DNA from: Strigamia acuminata
Taxonomy: Eukaryota; Arthropoda; Chilopoda; Geophilomorpha; Linotaeniidae
Assembly (NCBI GenBank): GCA_949358305.1
Contig: OX442314.1
Coordinates: forward strand, 50,910,581-50,974,580
Reading direction: 5' to 3'
Length of the DNA: 64,000 nt
The translations under genes and the position numbers were made by a program. The notes beneath the pieces are model-generated. The model was not told the DNA's origin, did no database searches, and worked only from the letters and a program-made list of their open reading frames with translations. Positions 26,118-37,137 of the stretch are shown here, piece after piece (within the stretch, counting starts at the first letter, position 1; every line of letters begins with the position of its first letter).

Positions 26118-26640
26118 AGCCCAGGGCTCCCAATTTTTAGGGGGGTCCCAAGTCATTGAGAATCTATATACATATACACATTAAAAAAAGGGCTTGTGTT
26201 CCTGAGACAATCGCAGTCAGCCACAGCCCGAACACATGGGGCAAAGTACCTCGTAACTTTTCAAGACGAGGCGGGCAGTCACGCAAGAGTTTGAAATGAC
26301 TTTGGTGCAAAATGGTTCAAAACTTAAATCATAAATTGATTTTTTTCAATGGTAGAAACAACTTAAACTTTCAAAACAAAATTAGGTACTAGTAAATAGA
26401 AACTAAATTGCAATTAAACATGATTTAAACTTATAAACTCAAAACCTCGACAAATACAAAGTGACAATCAATGAGATTTCTTAAATCTAAGGAGGGCTAA
26501 AGTAATCAGGCGCTAAGGGCGCCGGTCTTGGAAGACCAAAGAGTGAGCATGAACGAACCAAGTCACAGCTTGAACTCCAGAACAGAACTAACTCGGATAA
26601 ATCTGGCGCCAAACAGATAAACTGTTTTCCCCTGCAGTCC
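26118..26640. repeat. Dispersed repeat, copy at 37448..38035
   Basis: AGGGCTCCCAATTTTTAGGG through GGTGCAAAATGGTTCAAAA to CCAAAGAGTGAGCATGAACG recurs at 37448..38035, about 88% by eye. The tail (AAATGACAATCAATGAG, then CTAAGG) is also found at 40255 and 44885. Non-coding. Confidence 0.75.
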
Positions 26641-26644
26641 TCTA

Positions 26645-27200
26645 GTTGACTGTCATGATGTTGTCAAGTGCGAAAGTGACTCGACGCCAACTAACGAGAG
26701 TTTTTACAAACTCGGGATCAGAATTCAGAATTGCCTGTTTGGACCCGCTGCAATAATGATTATGCAAAAAATAATTGAAGAATGTCTAAACGCATTTGAA
26801 TTCTAAAATTATCAAATCCTAAGATCAAATTATAAAGACACACTAACTAAATCAAAACTTAAACACTGCCTCTTGTTTTCTCGAAGTTGTGCCCATTGTG
26901 TTTCCAACAAATGTTGGTTTGCAATCAGACATTGATGACTCTGCGCGGCGTTTTTTACGGCGTTCGTCACTGTTTGCCCTTAACTTGCGTCGTATGTCGC
27001 TTTGATCCCGTGCTTTTTTTCCTTTCCAATGATAATTGTTTGAAGGGACATTGCTCTTGTTCGTCGTCACTTTTGACTGGACTGTGAAATGGAGTGTGGG
27101 GGTGGTGGTTCAGGGTAGCGGTTATGTTGATGTTGATGGTGGTAGATATCATTGCGTCGGAAGCGCCGTCTGAGGCACCGCAGGTCTTGTAAGGAGCCAG
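26645..27200 (-). pseudogene. Zinc-cluster repeat family, copy 1
   Basis: The minus strand encodes SDAMISTTININ, then SPVKSDDEQEQCPFKQLSLERK, then a K/R-rich stretch, matching the copy at 40446..40976. Upstream (26645..26750) is the family's non-coding word GTCAAGTGCGAAAGTGACTC through CTAACGAGAGTTTTTACAAA. Stops and a frameshift interrupt the coding piece. Family unknown. Confidence 0.5.
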
Positions 27201-27385
27201 AATATTAACGTTAGCAAACTGGAAATATTCCTTAGCGTTGATGCCGCAACGGGACTTATCCTACATCTTTTTTATATATGGTAAATAAATATGGTAGCTA
27301 GGACCAACTTTAATCAGCGGTTTAACAATTTAATCATCAAAATTTAAATTTTGCTACAATTAAACAGCACTTCTCTTTGCATCGT

Positions 27386-27730
27386 TCAATGACCTCCAAA
27401 CAAAACGAGGCTTAAATCATCCGACAGTTCATTTGACGCTTTGTCTGCTTTTGCCAATTCAACATCGTTGTTGTCTTCAACAGCTTCAGCAGGGTATCCG
27501 AGGAAAATTGAATTTGGATCCATTTGCACAAGGGTCTGCGCACTGACAGACAATTTTAACTTATGGTCGTGGACCGGCGCGCTACGCTTTTTTAAACTCC
27601 AAGCAACAACAAAGCCTAAACAGAAGCTTCCGACTGTCCGTGGGTTGATCCAGTAGGACATGTCAATGTCGTTAAATGATTTTATCAAAGACAGTACGGT
27701 TTTAAAGGCAACCACAACGGTAGACATCAT
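27386..27730 (-). CDS. Small protein with one membrane segment, unknown
   Basis: 114 residues from MMSTVVVAFKTV to LVLFGGH. A hydrophobic segment around residues 32-45 (TVGSFCLGFVVAWSL) is followed by KKR, as in a single-pass anchor with cytosolic positive flank. The rest is acidic and soluble, with LGYPAEAVEDNNDVELAKAD. The N-terminal anchor is reminiscent of the membrane anchor of PTRH2, but the body shows no hydrolase motif, so no function is assigned. Uninterrupted frame, with repeats on both sides. Confidence 0.35.
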   Translation of the reverse strand: MMSTVVVAFKTVLSLIKSFNDIDMSYWINPRTVGSFCLGFVVAWSLKKRSAPVHDHKLKLSVSAQTLVQMDPNSIFLGYPAEAVEDNNDVELAKADKASNELSDDLSLVLFGGH

Positions 27731-27789
27731 TTTGACGAATGGTTATTTAAAGTATCTACTCTTTAAAACCAACTAGTTGAGGGAAAAAC

Positions 27790-28380
27790 TACTTATTTCT
27801 CAAAACAAACTTATTCTGATTTATTCTGGAACTTCGAATAAACTCTCAATGATAAAATACAAAGACATTCTGATAAAATTAATACAAAAGTTAAACATGA
27901 AATGACAGGATAATTTATAGAAAATGATAAGTAAAAGATGAAATAACAGAAAAACGACGTCGACGACGATCTAGGCTCGTTGACGACGGAAAATGGCGGC
28001 GATGACTTTTCGACGTCGAATAAACCGCGCCCGTTTTGGCCTGAAACGTCGACGCTGCACACTAAAGACAGACGAATTTTTGTTCAATGATTCGTACGGA
28101 CGAATTTCCGTCTCAGAGAAATAATAAATCTGCCTCAATTTCGGGATAATTAACTGATACCTACGGATCGAATCCGTTTCACTGCTTACACTCGGTAACT
28201 CGCGACGTGGCTGACGTGAATCTCGCGGAACCGAACGCGGTTCATGAGACGGAAATCTCGCTGCTGGCTTTGTCCAACAGTAAGACAGAAAAATCTCGCA
28301 TCAGTATTCTCACTGATGCAGGAAAGGCTCTCAGGATGACGTCTTTTAACGTCCCGGTTAAAACTAGCCGTTAATTGGGG
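27790..28380. other. No gene recognised; CGACG-rich block
   Basis: AT-rich to 27950, then a block dense in CGACG (27955..28060), then sequence with no recognisable frame. Possibly a promoter or leader of a degraded element. Confidence 0.25.
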
Positions 28381-28479
28381 CATGTGTTTCTTTAAGTGTT
28401 TTAAAAGTTCAATAGCTCGTCCGATAGACGCATGTTCTTTAAATATTGCAGATAATAAAGCAAAGCAAACCCTATCTCT

Positions 28480-29175
28480 TGCTGCAACGATGCTGATAAT
28501 TTTGTTATTTCTGGATTACAGACCAGCAATCTTGGACCATTTGAGCTGTAATGTATACTTTCAGCATCTCGGGCGTTTTGAAGTCTCGGTTTTCCGAGAC
28601 GAGATCGGAAGGTCCCGAGACGAGATTGGAAGGTCCCGAGACGAGATCTCGTACGAGACCGAGACAAAAAAAAACAATAAAAAACAATAAAAAACAATAA
28701 GAAACAAAAAGAAATAATAAAAAAAACAATAAGAAACAATAAAAAAAACAATAAAAAACAATAAAACACAATAAAAACAACAATAAAAACAATGAAAACA
28801 ATAAAAAAACGTACAAATCACGTTACAATTCATAACGTGAGTCGTACGTTTTTTATTGTATCTCGTAATAAGGAAATCTCGGTTTTCCGAGACCGAGATT
28901 TTGAGACTAAAACGGCCCGAGATCTCCGAGACCGAGATCTCCGAGACCAGCGAGATCTGAAAGTATAGCTGTAATGTCTAGTACCGTTTTTTTAGCCGAT
29001 CCAGGGTAGAGTTTTTCACTGATACAGTCAAAGACTTTTAGTACTTGCTTATGTTAACCTTTGGCACTGCTAAGACGAACATTCCCTCCATCTTTTCTAT
29101 GCAGGTATTCGACAAAATCCTCCATCGCGTCGTACAAATTTACTATCTCGTTTTGTCGCTGCTCTTGATCACAGT
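28480..29175 (-). pseudogene. Coding remnant interrupted by a MITE
   Basis: The minus strand from about 29175 reads EQRQNEIVNLYDAMEDFVEY, LHRKDGGNVRLSSAKG, one stop, then HKQVLKVFDCISEKLYPGSA and KKTVLDITA. The frame continues on the other side of the MITE at 28554..28967 with QMVQDCWSVIQK, then stop. Removing the MITE and one 9-bp duplication rejoins the frame exactly. The protein is not identified; the tail has the flavour of a transposase or recombinase helical region. Dead copy. Confidence 0.5.
28554..28967. mobile_element. 414-bp MITE with 9-bp TSD
   Basis: Ends TATACTTTCAG and CTGAAAGTATA are complementary. The 9-mer gctgtaatg flanks it exactly on both sides (28545..28553, 28968..28976). 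Subterminal GAGATCTCGG / CCGAGAC words fill both arms, and the middle is an AACAATAAAA array with a CACGTT..AACGTG hairpin. A 9-bp duplication is typical of Mutator-like elements; 10 bp cannot be excluded because the adjacent base also matches. Confidence 0.8.
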
Positions 29176-29494
29176 TGTGTAATCACAAGGAGTCTAAGTT
29201 GTTTTCAAAAGTCACAAAACCGTATAAGAAAGTTAGATGTTCAGAGACAATATTTTTCATGACTAGTTTTGGCTGCAAGGATTTTCAGACTGAGGAGATT
29301 TTCTCCTCACAGGATGCATTTCCTGTTAGAAACATGCTCATGGGCTAGTTGCCCTGGCAACCACCCACATGTTTCTTAGCTTGCCTATTTTCCTTATTAG
29401 ACATTTATAAAAAATAAGAAACATAAAATAATACTTTTTCAGACACATTTCTGATAAGGGAAATTAACCTTTATTCCTTCTAGTGACCGCTAGG

Positions 29495-30385
29495 GTCACT
29501 ACAGTCTCATGGCGATTGGCTCCAACGTGAAATACATAATCGGCTTTGCGTCTGCATGTAATGTATTCGATGATGATTTCAAAAATGCTATTAAGGTTGC
29601 AATCAATGTTGAAATCTGTTTTACACTTTAGACACCTGAACGTTTATTGCTGGGCACCAGGATTTTCGCTTTTTATTTCGTATAAACTTCCAGCCAAAAT
29701 TTAATCAGCCAAGCTCAGCAAAATCCAAAGTAAATAGTTGTAAGTCACACGAGTATAAACCTTAGCTTTTCACTAACCTTGATAACTAATATTAACCTTC
29801 CCATAGCCAAGCCTAGTTTCCACCATTGCTAGCTGTGGTCGGTCATTTCTGCCTTCTTTTAAAAAATACTTCTGCACATGTGCACAATCACATTTTTCCT
29901 GGTGCAATCGCATTTTTCCTGGTAAAAGCACATGTTTTAGGACTAATTTTAATACGCCACCTAGTGCAAACAGATGGCAAAGCAGTGTACGGCGCTCCAA
30001 TTAAGGGTGTTTTATGTTATAAATATTAAATTATCTTAATAATAATTGAAAAACTATTTGTATTTAGACATTATAAATTAAGAAAAAAAATTTTTGAGGA
30101 ATACAAGTTAACCTCATTAATTAATTATCAGAAAAAAAAATTACAGTGATTTTTCCACTTCTGTAATTTTTTTGACCCACCATGGCTATGGGAAGGTTAA
30201 GAAACTAATATTTAGTAATTAAACTTAACACAATGAACTAACTGGCGCCAAACAGGCAAATTCATTTCCCCCTGTAGTTCTATAGTTGACTGTTCTGATG
30301 GTGTGGAGTGCACAAGTGGCTCGACGCCATCTAACGAGAGTTTTTACAAACTTACGATCAGAATTGCGCTTTGGACGAGGCTTTG
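29495..30385 (-). pseudogene. Zinc-cluster repeat family, copy 2
   Basis: 29495..29760 (TCATGGCGATTGGCTCCAAC through GACACCTGAACGTTTATTGC) is homologous to 40915..41160 and 44985..45220. 30190..30385 continues the family (AACACAATGAACTAACTGGC, then GAGTGCACAAGTGGCTC). The minus strand encodes the decayed zinc-cluster protein. 29800..30185 is an insertion or divergent stretch. Confidence 0.55.
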
Positions 30386-30600
30386 GAACCGCTGCGTTTG
30401 GAACCGCTGCGTTTGGAACCGCTGCGTTTGGAACCGCTGCGTTTGGAACCGCTGCGTTTGGAACCGCTGCGTTTGGAACCGCTGCGTTTGGAACCGCTGC
30501 GTTTGGAACCGCTGCGTTTGGAACCGCTGCGTTTGGAACAGCTGCGTTTGGAACAGCTGTGTTTGGAATCGCTTCGTTGGGATCCGCTTCGTTGGGATCC
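30384..30600. repeat. 15-bp minisatellite GGAACCGCTGCGTTT
   Basis: About ten perfect tandem copies of the 15-mer (30384..30535), then four or so variant units (GGAACAGCTGCGTTT, GGAATCGCTTCGTTG). Because 15 is divisible by three and no frame has a stop, frames on both strands stay open. These are not genes. A two- or three-unit version occurs at 45455..45505 in the related repeat copy. Confidence 0.95.
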
Positions 30601-30719
30601 ACTGCGTCTGGACCGGCTGCTTCACAGCGCAGTTCGGGCGCGTAACAATATTCCTATTCCATTCTCAAGAAAATGTCCAAAAAATACCATAAGTTTGGGT
30701 GTGCCACTTTTATCTTAAA

Positions 30720-31060
30720 AATAAATTAAAATAAATTTTCACTTAATCGTCACTAAGGTCTGCGGGATCAAATTGTGGAGTTTTTCGGGTTCGAGACCGA
30801 GGACGGGCGACAACGGTCGCCAGGGGGGCGGGCGGACATGCACAAATATGTCCAGTAGACGTTTTTGGGATAAAACAGCCAATCGGGGCTGTTCGTTTCT
30901 GGTCAGCCAATCAGAGTTGACCAATTGTTTGTTAATAAAATTACTTGAAGTTAACTAGAGCTTGTAGTTGTGTCTTGGTAATTTCGGGTCAGCTTTGAGA
31001 TAGTTTACAAAATAATCGTAATTCTCTCTTCCTGATCTCCCAGACAAACCTAAGTTATGA
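30720..31060. other. No gene recognised
   Basis: No coding or repeat structure supported. TTAATAGTC/GGTCTGC-like words near 30745 recur at 45640. Confidence 0.2.
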
Positions 31061-31084
31061 CGCAGGTTGAACGGGCGAGCTTGC

Positions 31085-31275
31085 TACAATACAGTCTTCG
31101 GACTGTCTTCTCCTGTTGGGAGGTAGCAGGTCAACGCCACCAGAAAACAGCCTTTCGATTGGCACAGAAGTCCCGGGAATTCATAAAAAATCAAGTGCCA
31201 TTTTCGAAAGACAAGGAAATGAGCTTTCATTCGTCATCCTTCCACCAAGACAAAATATCCAAAGGAATTGCGGGC
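31085..31275 (-). pseudogene. hAT transposase C-terminal fragment, copy 1
   Basis: The minus strand encodes ILSWWKDDESSFPCLSKMAL, a stop replacing Cys, then IPGTS, IERLFSGGVDLLPPNRRRLS. This is the hAT dimerisation domain (usual form WWKxN, FPxLSxLAxxxLxIPxTSxxxERxFS). The TGA in place of TGC, visible against the copy at 45700..45925, kills the frame. Confidence 0.85.
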
Positions 31276-31299
31276 AAGATTTCTGCTTGTTTTTGTTGC

Positions 31300-31500
31300 A
31301 AATATTATAATAGTCGCAGCAGCAACTTATTTATATTGAAAGTCTTAAAAGTTATCTTAGAAACGGCGATTGGCTTTAGCGTGAAATACGTAATCGAAGG
31401 CTTTGTTTCTGCATGTAATACTTGTGCATTCGGTCTTGATTTCAAAAATGCTATTGAGGTTGTACAAATCAACACGATAAAACCTGGGACACCTTCTGAA
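31300..31500 (-). repeat. Fragment of the zinc-cluster repeat family
   Basis: CAGCAGCAACTTATTTATAT through TTATCTTAGAAAC matches 46080..46130; it runs on at 31364 into GGCGATTGGCTTTAGCGTG, matching 29510, 40925 and 44995. The repeats have evidently recombined into mosaics. Confidence 0.6.
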
Positions 31501-31509
31501 AATCAAATT

Positions 31510-32710
31510 TACAAATTTTAATTCACAAAATAAATAACAAAAAAATAATAAAATGAAAAAAATTGTCTTAATTGTTAGCCATAATGTTCAGCCAGGTACT
31601 GGGAGAAAATATCTGGAAAGAAAATTAAAATAAATTGGGGAAAAAATTGATAAAGGTGGTTGAAGCAATTTTCATGATGTGGCAAACTTGCCAAAATTCG
31701 GCAGCCATGTTTATTCACTTGAATCATGTAAAGAAGTGACTAGACCACCTGGGTTTGAGATTACAAAACATGACATCACAAGAATAACGAAGTGCATGAT
31801 TAAACACATCTTGCAGATAATATGGATGTAATGGGTTTTCATTAAATTACTCACACTACACCCCCCTAAAGCCCAACACCAAGCTCTGTTATCTAGCTTT
31901 CCTTGTCTTTGCATGTTAGTATATCTCATTGTTCTAAAATACTAAGTATGTCCTAGGCCTGACCATCTAGGAGAGGCCCAGAAAATGAACTACTCATTTA
32001 CACATTTTCACAACAACTGCCTTTTGTTCCAACTGTTTCTGTGAAAATTTGACATCAAAAATGTGAGGGGATTTCTCCATTTGTACGATTCCGTTCGTAT
32101 TTAAATGCGCCATGTGCCCATGCTAGTAGGAAATATCCAAAGCCTTATCCGCTTTGAATGGTGCACCATGTGTCCTCTCTGAATTCAATGACCCTTTCAC
32201 AGTAGTAATCTTTTCTTTAATTGGTGTTTTAAGCAGCTGCCGACTGTCGCGATTTAATACATTGCATTCTGTTTTACGAATTCCAGTTTTAGATCTCCAT
32301 GATTTGTAACTCTCGAAGCACAGCGGGATTTAAATCTTTCGTCGCTCGAAGCTCGGCGGGATTTGCATTTTGCATCGTGCATCGCTTGAATCGCGTCGAA
32401 TTTTCCTACTTTCGTTGCTTCCGTTTCGACGATTTTTTCTGCAATCATCACTTAATTTCCTTCGTCGTTGTCAGTGCTGTTGACTTTTCTCTCGGTCCTG
32501 GTTCATTGTGATCTCATTTTCTTTCAAACGACGTTGTTGGTCGTTTTTTCAGTAGATCAAGTTCGATAAACCGTTTTCTAGACGTTCTTTCGCATGCAAG
32601 CTAACGTATGAGCGACGTTTAAACTCTACTTACAGTATTTAAACATGTGGTGTAACACCATTTCAATCGTACACGTTTAATCAGTTAGATCATTCGGTTG
32701 AAAAAATTCT
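31510..32710. other. No gene recognised; upstream of SR gene
   Basis: AT-rich with no supported frame. 32320..32420 has a TCG-rich run (GCTCGAAGCTCGGCGG), and 32640 carries TATTTAAAC near the start of the SR-protein copy. Whether this is its promoter cannot be decided. Confidence 0.25.
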
Positions 32711-32929
32711 CAAATGGGCATACAAGTTTACATTGGAGGACTGACTTGTGAGCGACGCGGTTTGTGAACGCGACGTTGAAGAGTTATTTGCCGGATACGG
32801 CAAATTTCGCAACATCCTTTTAAGAGAAGGATATGGATTTGCGTTTTTTGAAATCTATCAAGATGCCAAGAACGCAGTTGCCGATTTAAACGGAATAAAC
32901 TTCTGCGGAAACAGAGTAACGATACAGTT

Positions 32930-34658
32930 TGTCGCGCTCAACTCTCCCTGTCGCTAATACGTGGTATGAGTCACTTACAACTTCACAATACCGCTTTATT
33001 CAAGCGGTTACCCAAAAGAATGTCACACAGCAAACAATGTAAAAAGGTAAAATATAATATATGATTTATTCGATCTTATATTACAGTATACAGGGTGTTT
33101 CGTTTAAGACTCCCCAGTCAATTTCCAGAATAAGTATATGCTTTTTTAAAAAACCAAGCAGACTATCCTATAGCAAAGTAGGGATGACGAATCCAATGGT
33201 GTAATCAAATTTCATGACAGACATGCAACAATGCTCTTTTCATTCGCTAACTCATTAACTGGTTGAGATAAAGCAAAATTTCCAATTACAAAGTTGTAGA
33301 ACACCATCAAATTAGTACAAACCAACTGATCTTAGCCATCTTAAGTTAAATTTTTTCATTTTAAAATGAAAACAAATCAGCTGAAATAAAGCCAGCCATT
33401 GTGACAAAAATTAAATTTCTACTGTAAAAGTACTGAATTTCTTCAATAAATGTATTCAAATTTGCATTATTATGCAAGTAAACAAGAAAAACTACTGTAT
33501 TTTTTTAATGCCTAAATTATTTTATTTTGTATGAATAAAAATTTTCATTTTGCTGATTTTCTTTTCAAGAAAGCAGTAAACTTAAAGTGACTAAGATAAG
33601 TTGGATAGTACTAATTTGATGGTGCTTTACAACTTTGTAATTGGAAATTTTTCTCTATCTCAACCAGTTAACGAGTTAGCGAATGAAAAGTGCATTGTTG
33701 CATGTTTGACATGAAATTTGATTACACCATTGGATTCGTCATCCATACTTTGCTGTAGGATAGTCTGTTTGGTTTTTTAAAAAAGCATATACTTATTCTG
33801 GAAATTGACTGGGGAGTCTTAAACGAAACACCCTGTATAAAGGTATGAAATATGGGATGGGGTAAAAGGTAGGGTGTGTAGGAGTCGGCGGGAAACGGGT
33901 CGAGGTCGTCCTTTGTTGGCGCTCTGGATCCAAAATGGCGTCCGCATGGCAACGTGGTGTCGTCTTGGGCCGGCGTGGCAATATGGCGTCCTCGTCTCGT
34001 CTCTGGTCGGTCTCTCGGGCTCACGCTGGTCGGGCGCGAGTGAATGCCTAGTTAAAGGACTTACTTCGGTCTGTTGTCTAGGTTTGTTTGGTTGTCCGGC
34101 GATCACACAGCGGCGGACGCTTGGTGGTTCCCGGCGATACACACAGCGGCGGGGGCACCCGTCGTGGTTTACTGCAGTTTAGGCTTGTGCGACCGTTTGT
34201 CTGCACAACTCGCTAAACTGGAGTGGTTTTACTGTTTCTAGGTGGCGTGCTAAAACAGTGCGGTAATCTTATCTCGCAGGTTACTCTGCGGAGGTTAACA
34301 CAAATCAAACGTACTCACAGTAAATTGAATCCTTTGTCCCTGGTCACTCCTAGTTCTTGACTTAGGCCTGATCGGTAGGACGATAGATTTTACGTGTGTT
34401 TCTTGCTTGATGTTTGTGTTGGTTCTGCTCGCTCTGTGCCGAGATGCATTCTTCTGCACAAAGCGGGGTTGACAGGTGACTAAAGCCACCCAATAGTAGA
34501 GGAGACGAATCTCCCCCACTCCCTCAGGGCAGACGCCCTTCCATTGACTAGATGTCAATGCTCTGAAGGAAAGGAGGCGCACGTGCGACTCCCCCTTTCT
34601 ACCCGTAAGTGGGTCACGAGAGAAACTCTTCGTGACACACCCCAGTCGGGTCACCACA
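32930..34658 (-). mobile_element. Solo LTR inside the SR gene, with nested MITE
   Basis: In minus orientation it starts TGTGGTGACCC and ends GCGCGACA. AGTT stands exactly on both sides (32926..32929, 34659..34662). Without the mariner-like MITE at 33091..33835 it is 984 bp. It shares both tips and an AATAAA hairpin region (GCTTGAATAAAGCGG) with the LTR at 46442..47259, so it belongs to the family of element A. No internal retroelement sequence remains, as after LTR-LTR recombination. Confidence 0.82.
33091..33835. mobile_element. 745-bp mariner-like MITE
   Basis: Ends CAGGGTGTTTCGTTTAAGAC and complement, flanked by TA on both sides. Inverted repeats run over 250 bp (33091..33345 against 33590..33835). 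The core (CATCAAATTAGTAC, ACAAATCAGCTGAAATAAAG, TGCAAGTAAACAAG) is shared with elements at 9526 and 57416. No coding. Confidence 0.9.
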
Positions 34659-35436
34659 AGTTTGCCCGAAAGAATTTTTCTTTTAACCGGGTGTTTGTGG
34701 AGAACGTAGCGAGCAGCGTCAGCTGGCAGGACTTAAAAGACTTCAGGAAGCCAGCTGGACAAGTGACTTTTGGCGACGCGCAAAGACCCAAGCGAAACGA
34801 AGGTGTCGTCGACTTTGCTACAGAAGCGCAAATGGAAAATGCGATCGAAATATTCGACAACGTTGAATTACACGGGCGCCGACTGCGACTGCGCAGAGAA
34901 GACCGAGCGCCGACGTGGCGATCATGCGCAAATGACGATTATCTTCGTGGATCTACTTATAAAATGAATCGAAGAGAAGATGAAGATGTTAACAGTGACT
35001 TAGAAGATCAGCTGTTGCGACTGACCAGTGAAAATGAGCGTTTGAGCAGAGAGAATGTGCGTTTGAGCCGAGAAAATGTGCGACTGAGCGGAGAAAATGT
35101 TGACAGATCTCGATCACGCAGTCGTCATGACAACGATTCATCTCCGCGATCGACTTTCGGATCGGCTGCAACAGAAGCGGAGGAGGAAAATGTCAATGTG
35201 CTTGCAGATGAACATTTTGTTAGCAGTAAAATTAATGATCGTCTGTTGCGACTGAGCAGAAAGAATGTCGACAGATCTAGATCACGCGTCGGTTACGTTC
35301 CACCATCGCGATATACTTTCGAATCAGGATCGCATTTGAGTAATTGTTCACCTCCGCGATCCTCTTACAGGTCAAGATCGCCTTTAAATAGTTATAGACC
35401 GGCTAATTGTTGGCAATCGTAGAACGAGCTAATAAA

Positions 35437-36960
35437 TAATTCGCAAGAATTTCTAATTACAACAAAAAAGGAACATTTTCACAAAGATTTAATTATTAAA
35501 CGATGATGTAAGTTATTATTCTCATATTTAAAACACGAAACAATCAAAACCGTATTTTAGACGACAATTTATCTCTTCTTCGTTGCAAAACACTATTTCA
35601 TGAGTAAATGGAATTCAAGTTTAATATACGGCGAGATTTGCTTAGAGATTTGTTCTGTCTAGACTGGATATTTCCTGATTTTCGCCTGTGAACCCCGTAT
35701 ACAGTCGAGACAAAGAAAACACATTCGTTGCTGTGTACGTTTCGGTGCTGACGCGAAGGCGATGATTTCACCTGAATTGAACATCAAAACTGCTTATTTC
35801 TCACAGAATGTGTATCATTTTACCTCAATTTGAGAATTTTTACATACTTTTATTGAAATTAATTTTCATTTTTATATTTTTCAGGCGGTACCTATGTGTT
35901 AAAATTTTCGTGCGATGTTGCCGAATTAATTTATGTCAACTAATCGTGGTAAAAAGAAGTAAACTGCCGGTATAGTAATTTATTTACAATATTTTCGGGC
36001 GGAAAAATGCCATTTCTGATTCATATCAAAAACGTACATTGTACATGTAAAAATGCATTATAGGCTTTTTTTTGCACAAAATAATGTTTTCCTGTTTAAA
36101 AAAAAAATGCATTTTGTGTGTCATCGTGTGAAAAAAGAACACTAATCTTAACATTTCATCCCCAGTACTAACATACATTTTCTTTATAAAAACTAATATC
36201 TGATAACACGTCCGATTCAATTTTAGAAAAACTTTTTAAAATTGCTGGCTTCAATTTTTTGTAAATCAATTTTTTCTTTTTATTTGAAAAGCATTTTTAA
36301 TTCAGACTTTTATTTTAGTAATCCCTAATATTATATTAAGTTTTCTAGTCCCAGAATATTTTTTTGGAAATGATTGATTTCCTGAAGTTTTTTTTTTAGC
36401 ATGGTTTGCAAGGGGGTGTAAAGTCCAACTCTCTACCTCTACGTGGTCACCCCTGGATAAACTGATGACTTGACACGTCTCAGTGGAACCAAAAGAGAGC
36501 TCTGGTCATTTGAAAATTTCTGTCACATTTTCTTACTTTTCATATTCCTTGAATTTGATATTTCTGTCTTGTGTAAACCTGCACTGATGTGGCATTTACA
36601 TGAATTATGTATTGTAAGACTGCATTCTTACATGATAGTGGCATTTACATGAATTTGTATTGTAAGGCTGCATTCTCACATGAATGTGGCATTTACATCT
36701 CTCGGTCTTGGTATGAATGTAGCATTTATACTGATAATTTATACAACATCCCTTCGTATCGTTTCAAGGCTTGCTGCATTTACATTGCATGGCCTTTACT
36801 GGTATAGCACTACTAAATAAAACAGCTGCTGACCTCCCAATAAATTTACAACTTGACACGCAAATAGTCTTATTAGGGATGGACTAAACGTCAGGTGTCG
36901 GGTGTCTGGCCCCTGACTATTCCGGACTGTCAGATGTCAGGTGTCAGGCGTCTAAATTTC
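35437..36960. repeat. Inverted-repeat element, copy 2, with minisatellite
   Basis: 35630..36960 repeats 23309..24660 in the same orientation at roughly 88-90% identity by eye, including the 14-bp hairpin, the terminal repeat (36410..36510) and the 48-bp minisatellite (36590..36810). The left terminal repeat present in copy 1 is missing. 35437..35629 shows nothing recognisable. Confidence 0.8.
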
Positions 36961-37137
36961 CATTGCCACCAAAACTAATTTTTATTTGATTTTATGTAAC
37001 TGTAAAAATGTTTACTTCTACAGGGTGTTTGACTAACAAATTTCACAGTTGCAAAAGTTTATGTATGTCTAATTATTTTTGTTATACATTTAAATTAGAA
37101 TTTATCACAAGTAAGGTAATTATTTTTGGCATTTAAG
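36960..37137. other. Isolated mariner-like tip
   Basis: TACAGGGTGTTTGACTAACA at 37019 looks like one end of another CAGGGTG-type element, but no matching opposite end was found. Confidence 0.3.

Larger units (their letters stand above)
32714..35422 (+). pseudogene. Intronless SR splicing factor (SRSF4/5/6, B52 type) split by a solo LTR
   Basis: RRM1 starts MGIQVYIGGLT at 32714, loses frame by one base near 32747, and continues VCERDVEELFAGYGKF, ILLREGYGFAFFEIYQDA, NAVADLNGINF, RVTIQF. After the LTR (32930..34658) and one 4-bp AGTT duplication the frame resumes with ARKNFSFNRVFVENVASSVS, SWQDLKDFRKPAGQVTF, RPKRNEGVVDF: the SR-type second RRM with its SWQDLKD signature. The tail is not a normal RS domain but three heptad-like RLSRENV repeats, short SRSRSR patches and SPPRSSYRSRSP. 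AATAAA lies 9 bp past the stop. Single exon where relatives are usually spliced suggests a retrocopy. Confidence 0.85.

Noticed and set aside
25766-26159. Ser/Gly- and Val/Pro-rich plus-strand frames
   Set aside because: Mirror of the Glu-Pro repeat in the Myb-domain frame on the other strand.
28401-28833. Phe/Leu/Cys-rich minus-strand frames resembling a membrane protein
   Set aside because: Translation of the AACAATAAAA array inside a MITE.
30225-30718. Several open frames of 90-130 codons on both strands (AVPNA, RLEPL, WNRCV repeats)
   Set aside because: By-product of a 15-bp tandem repeat lacking stops in every frame.
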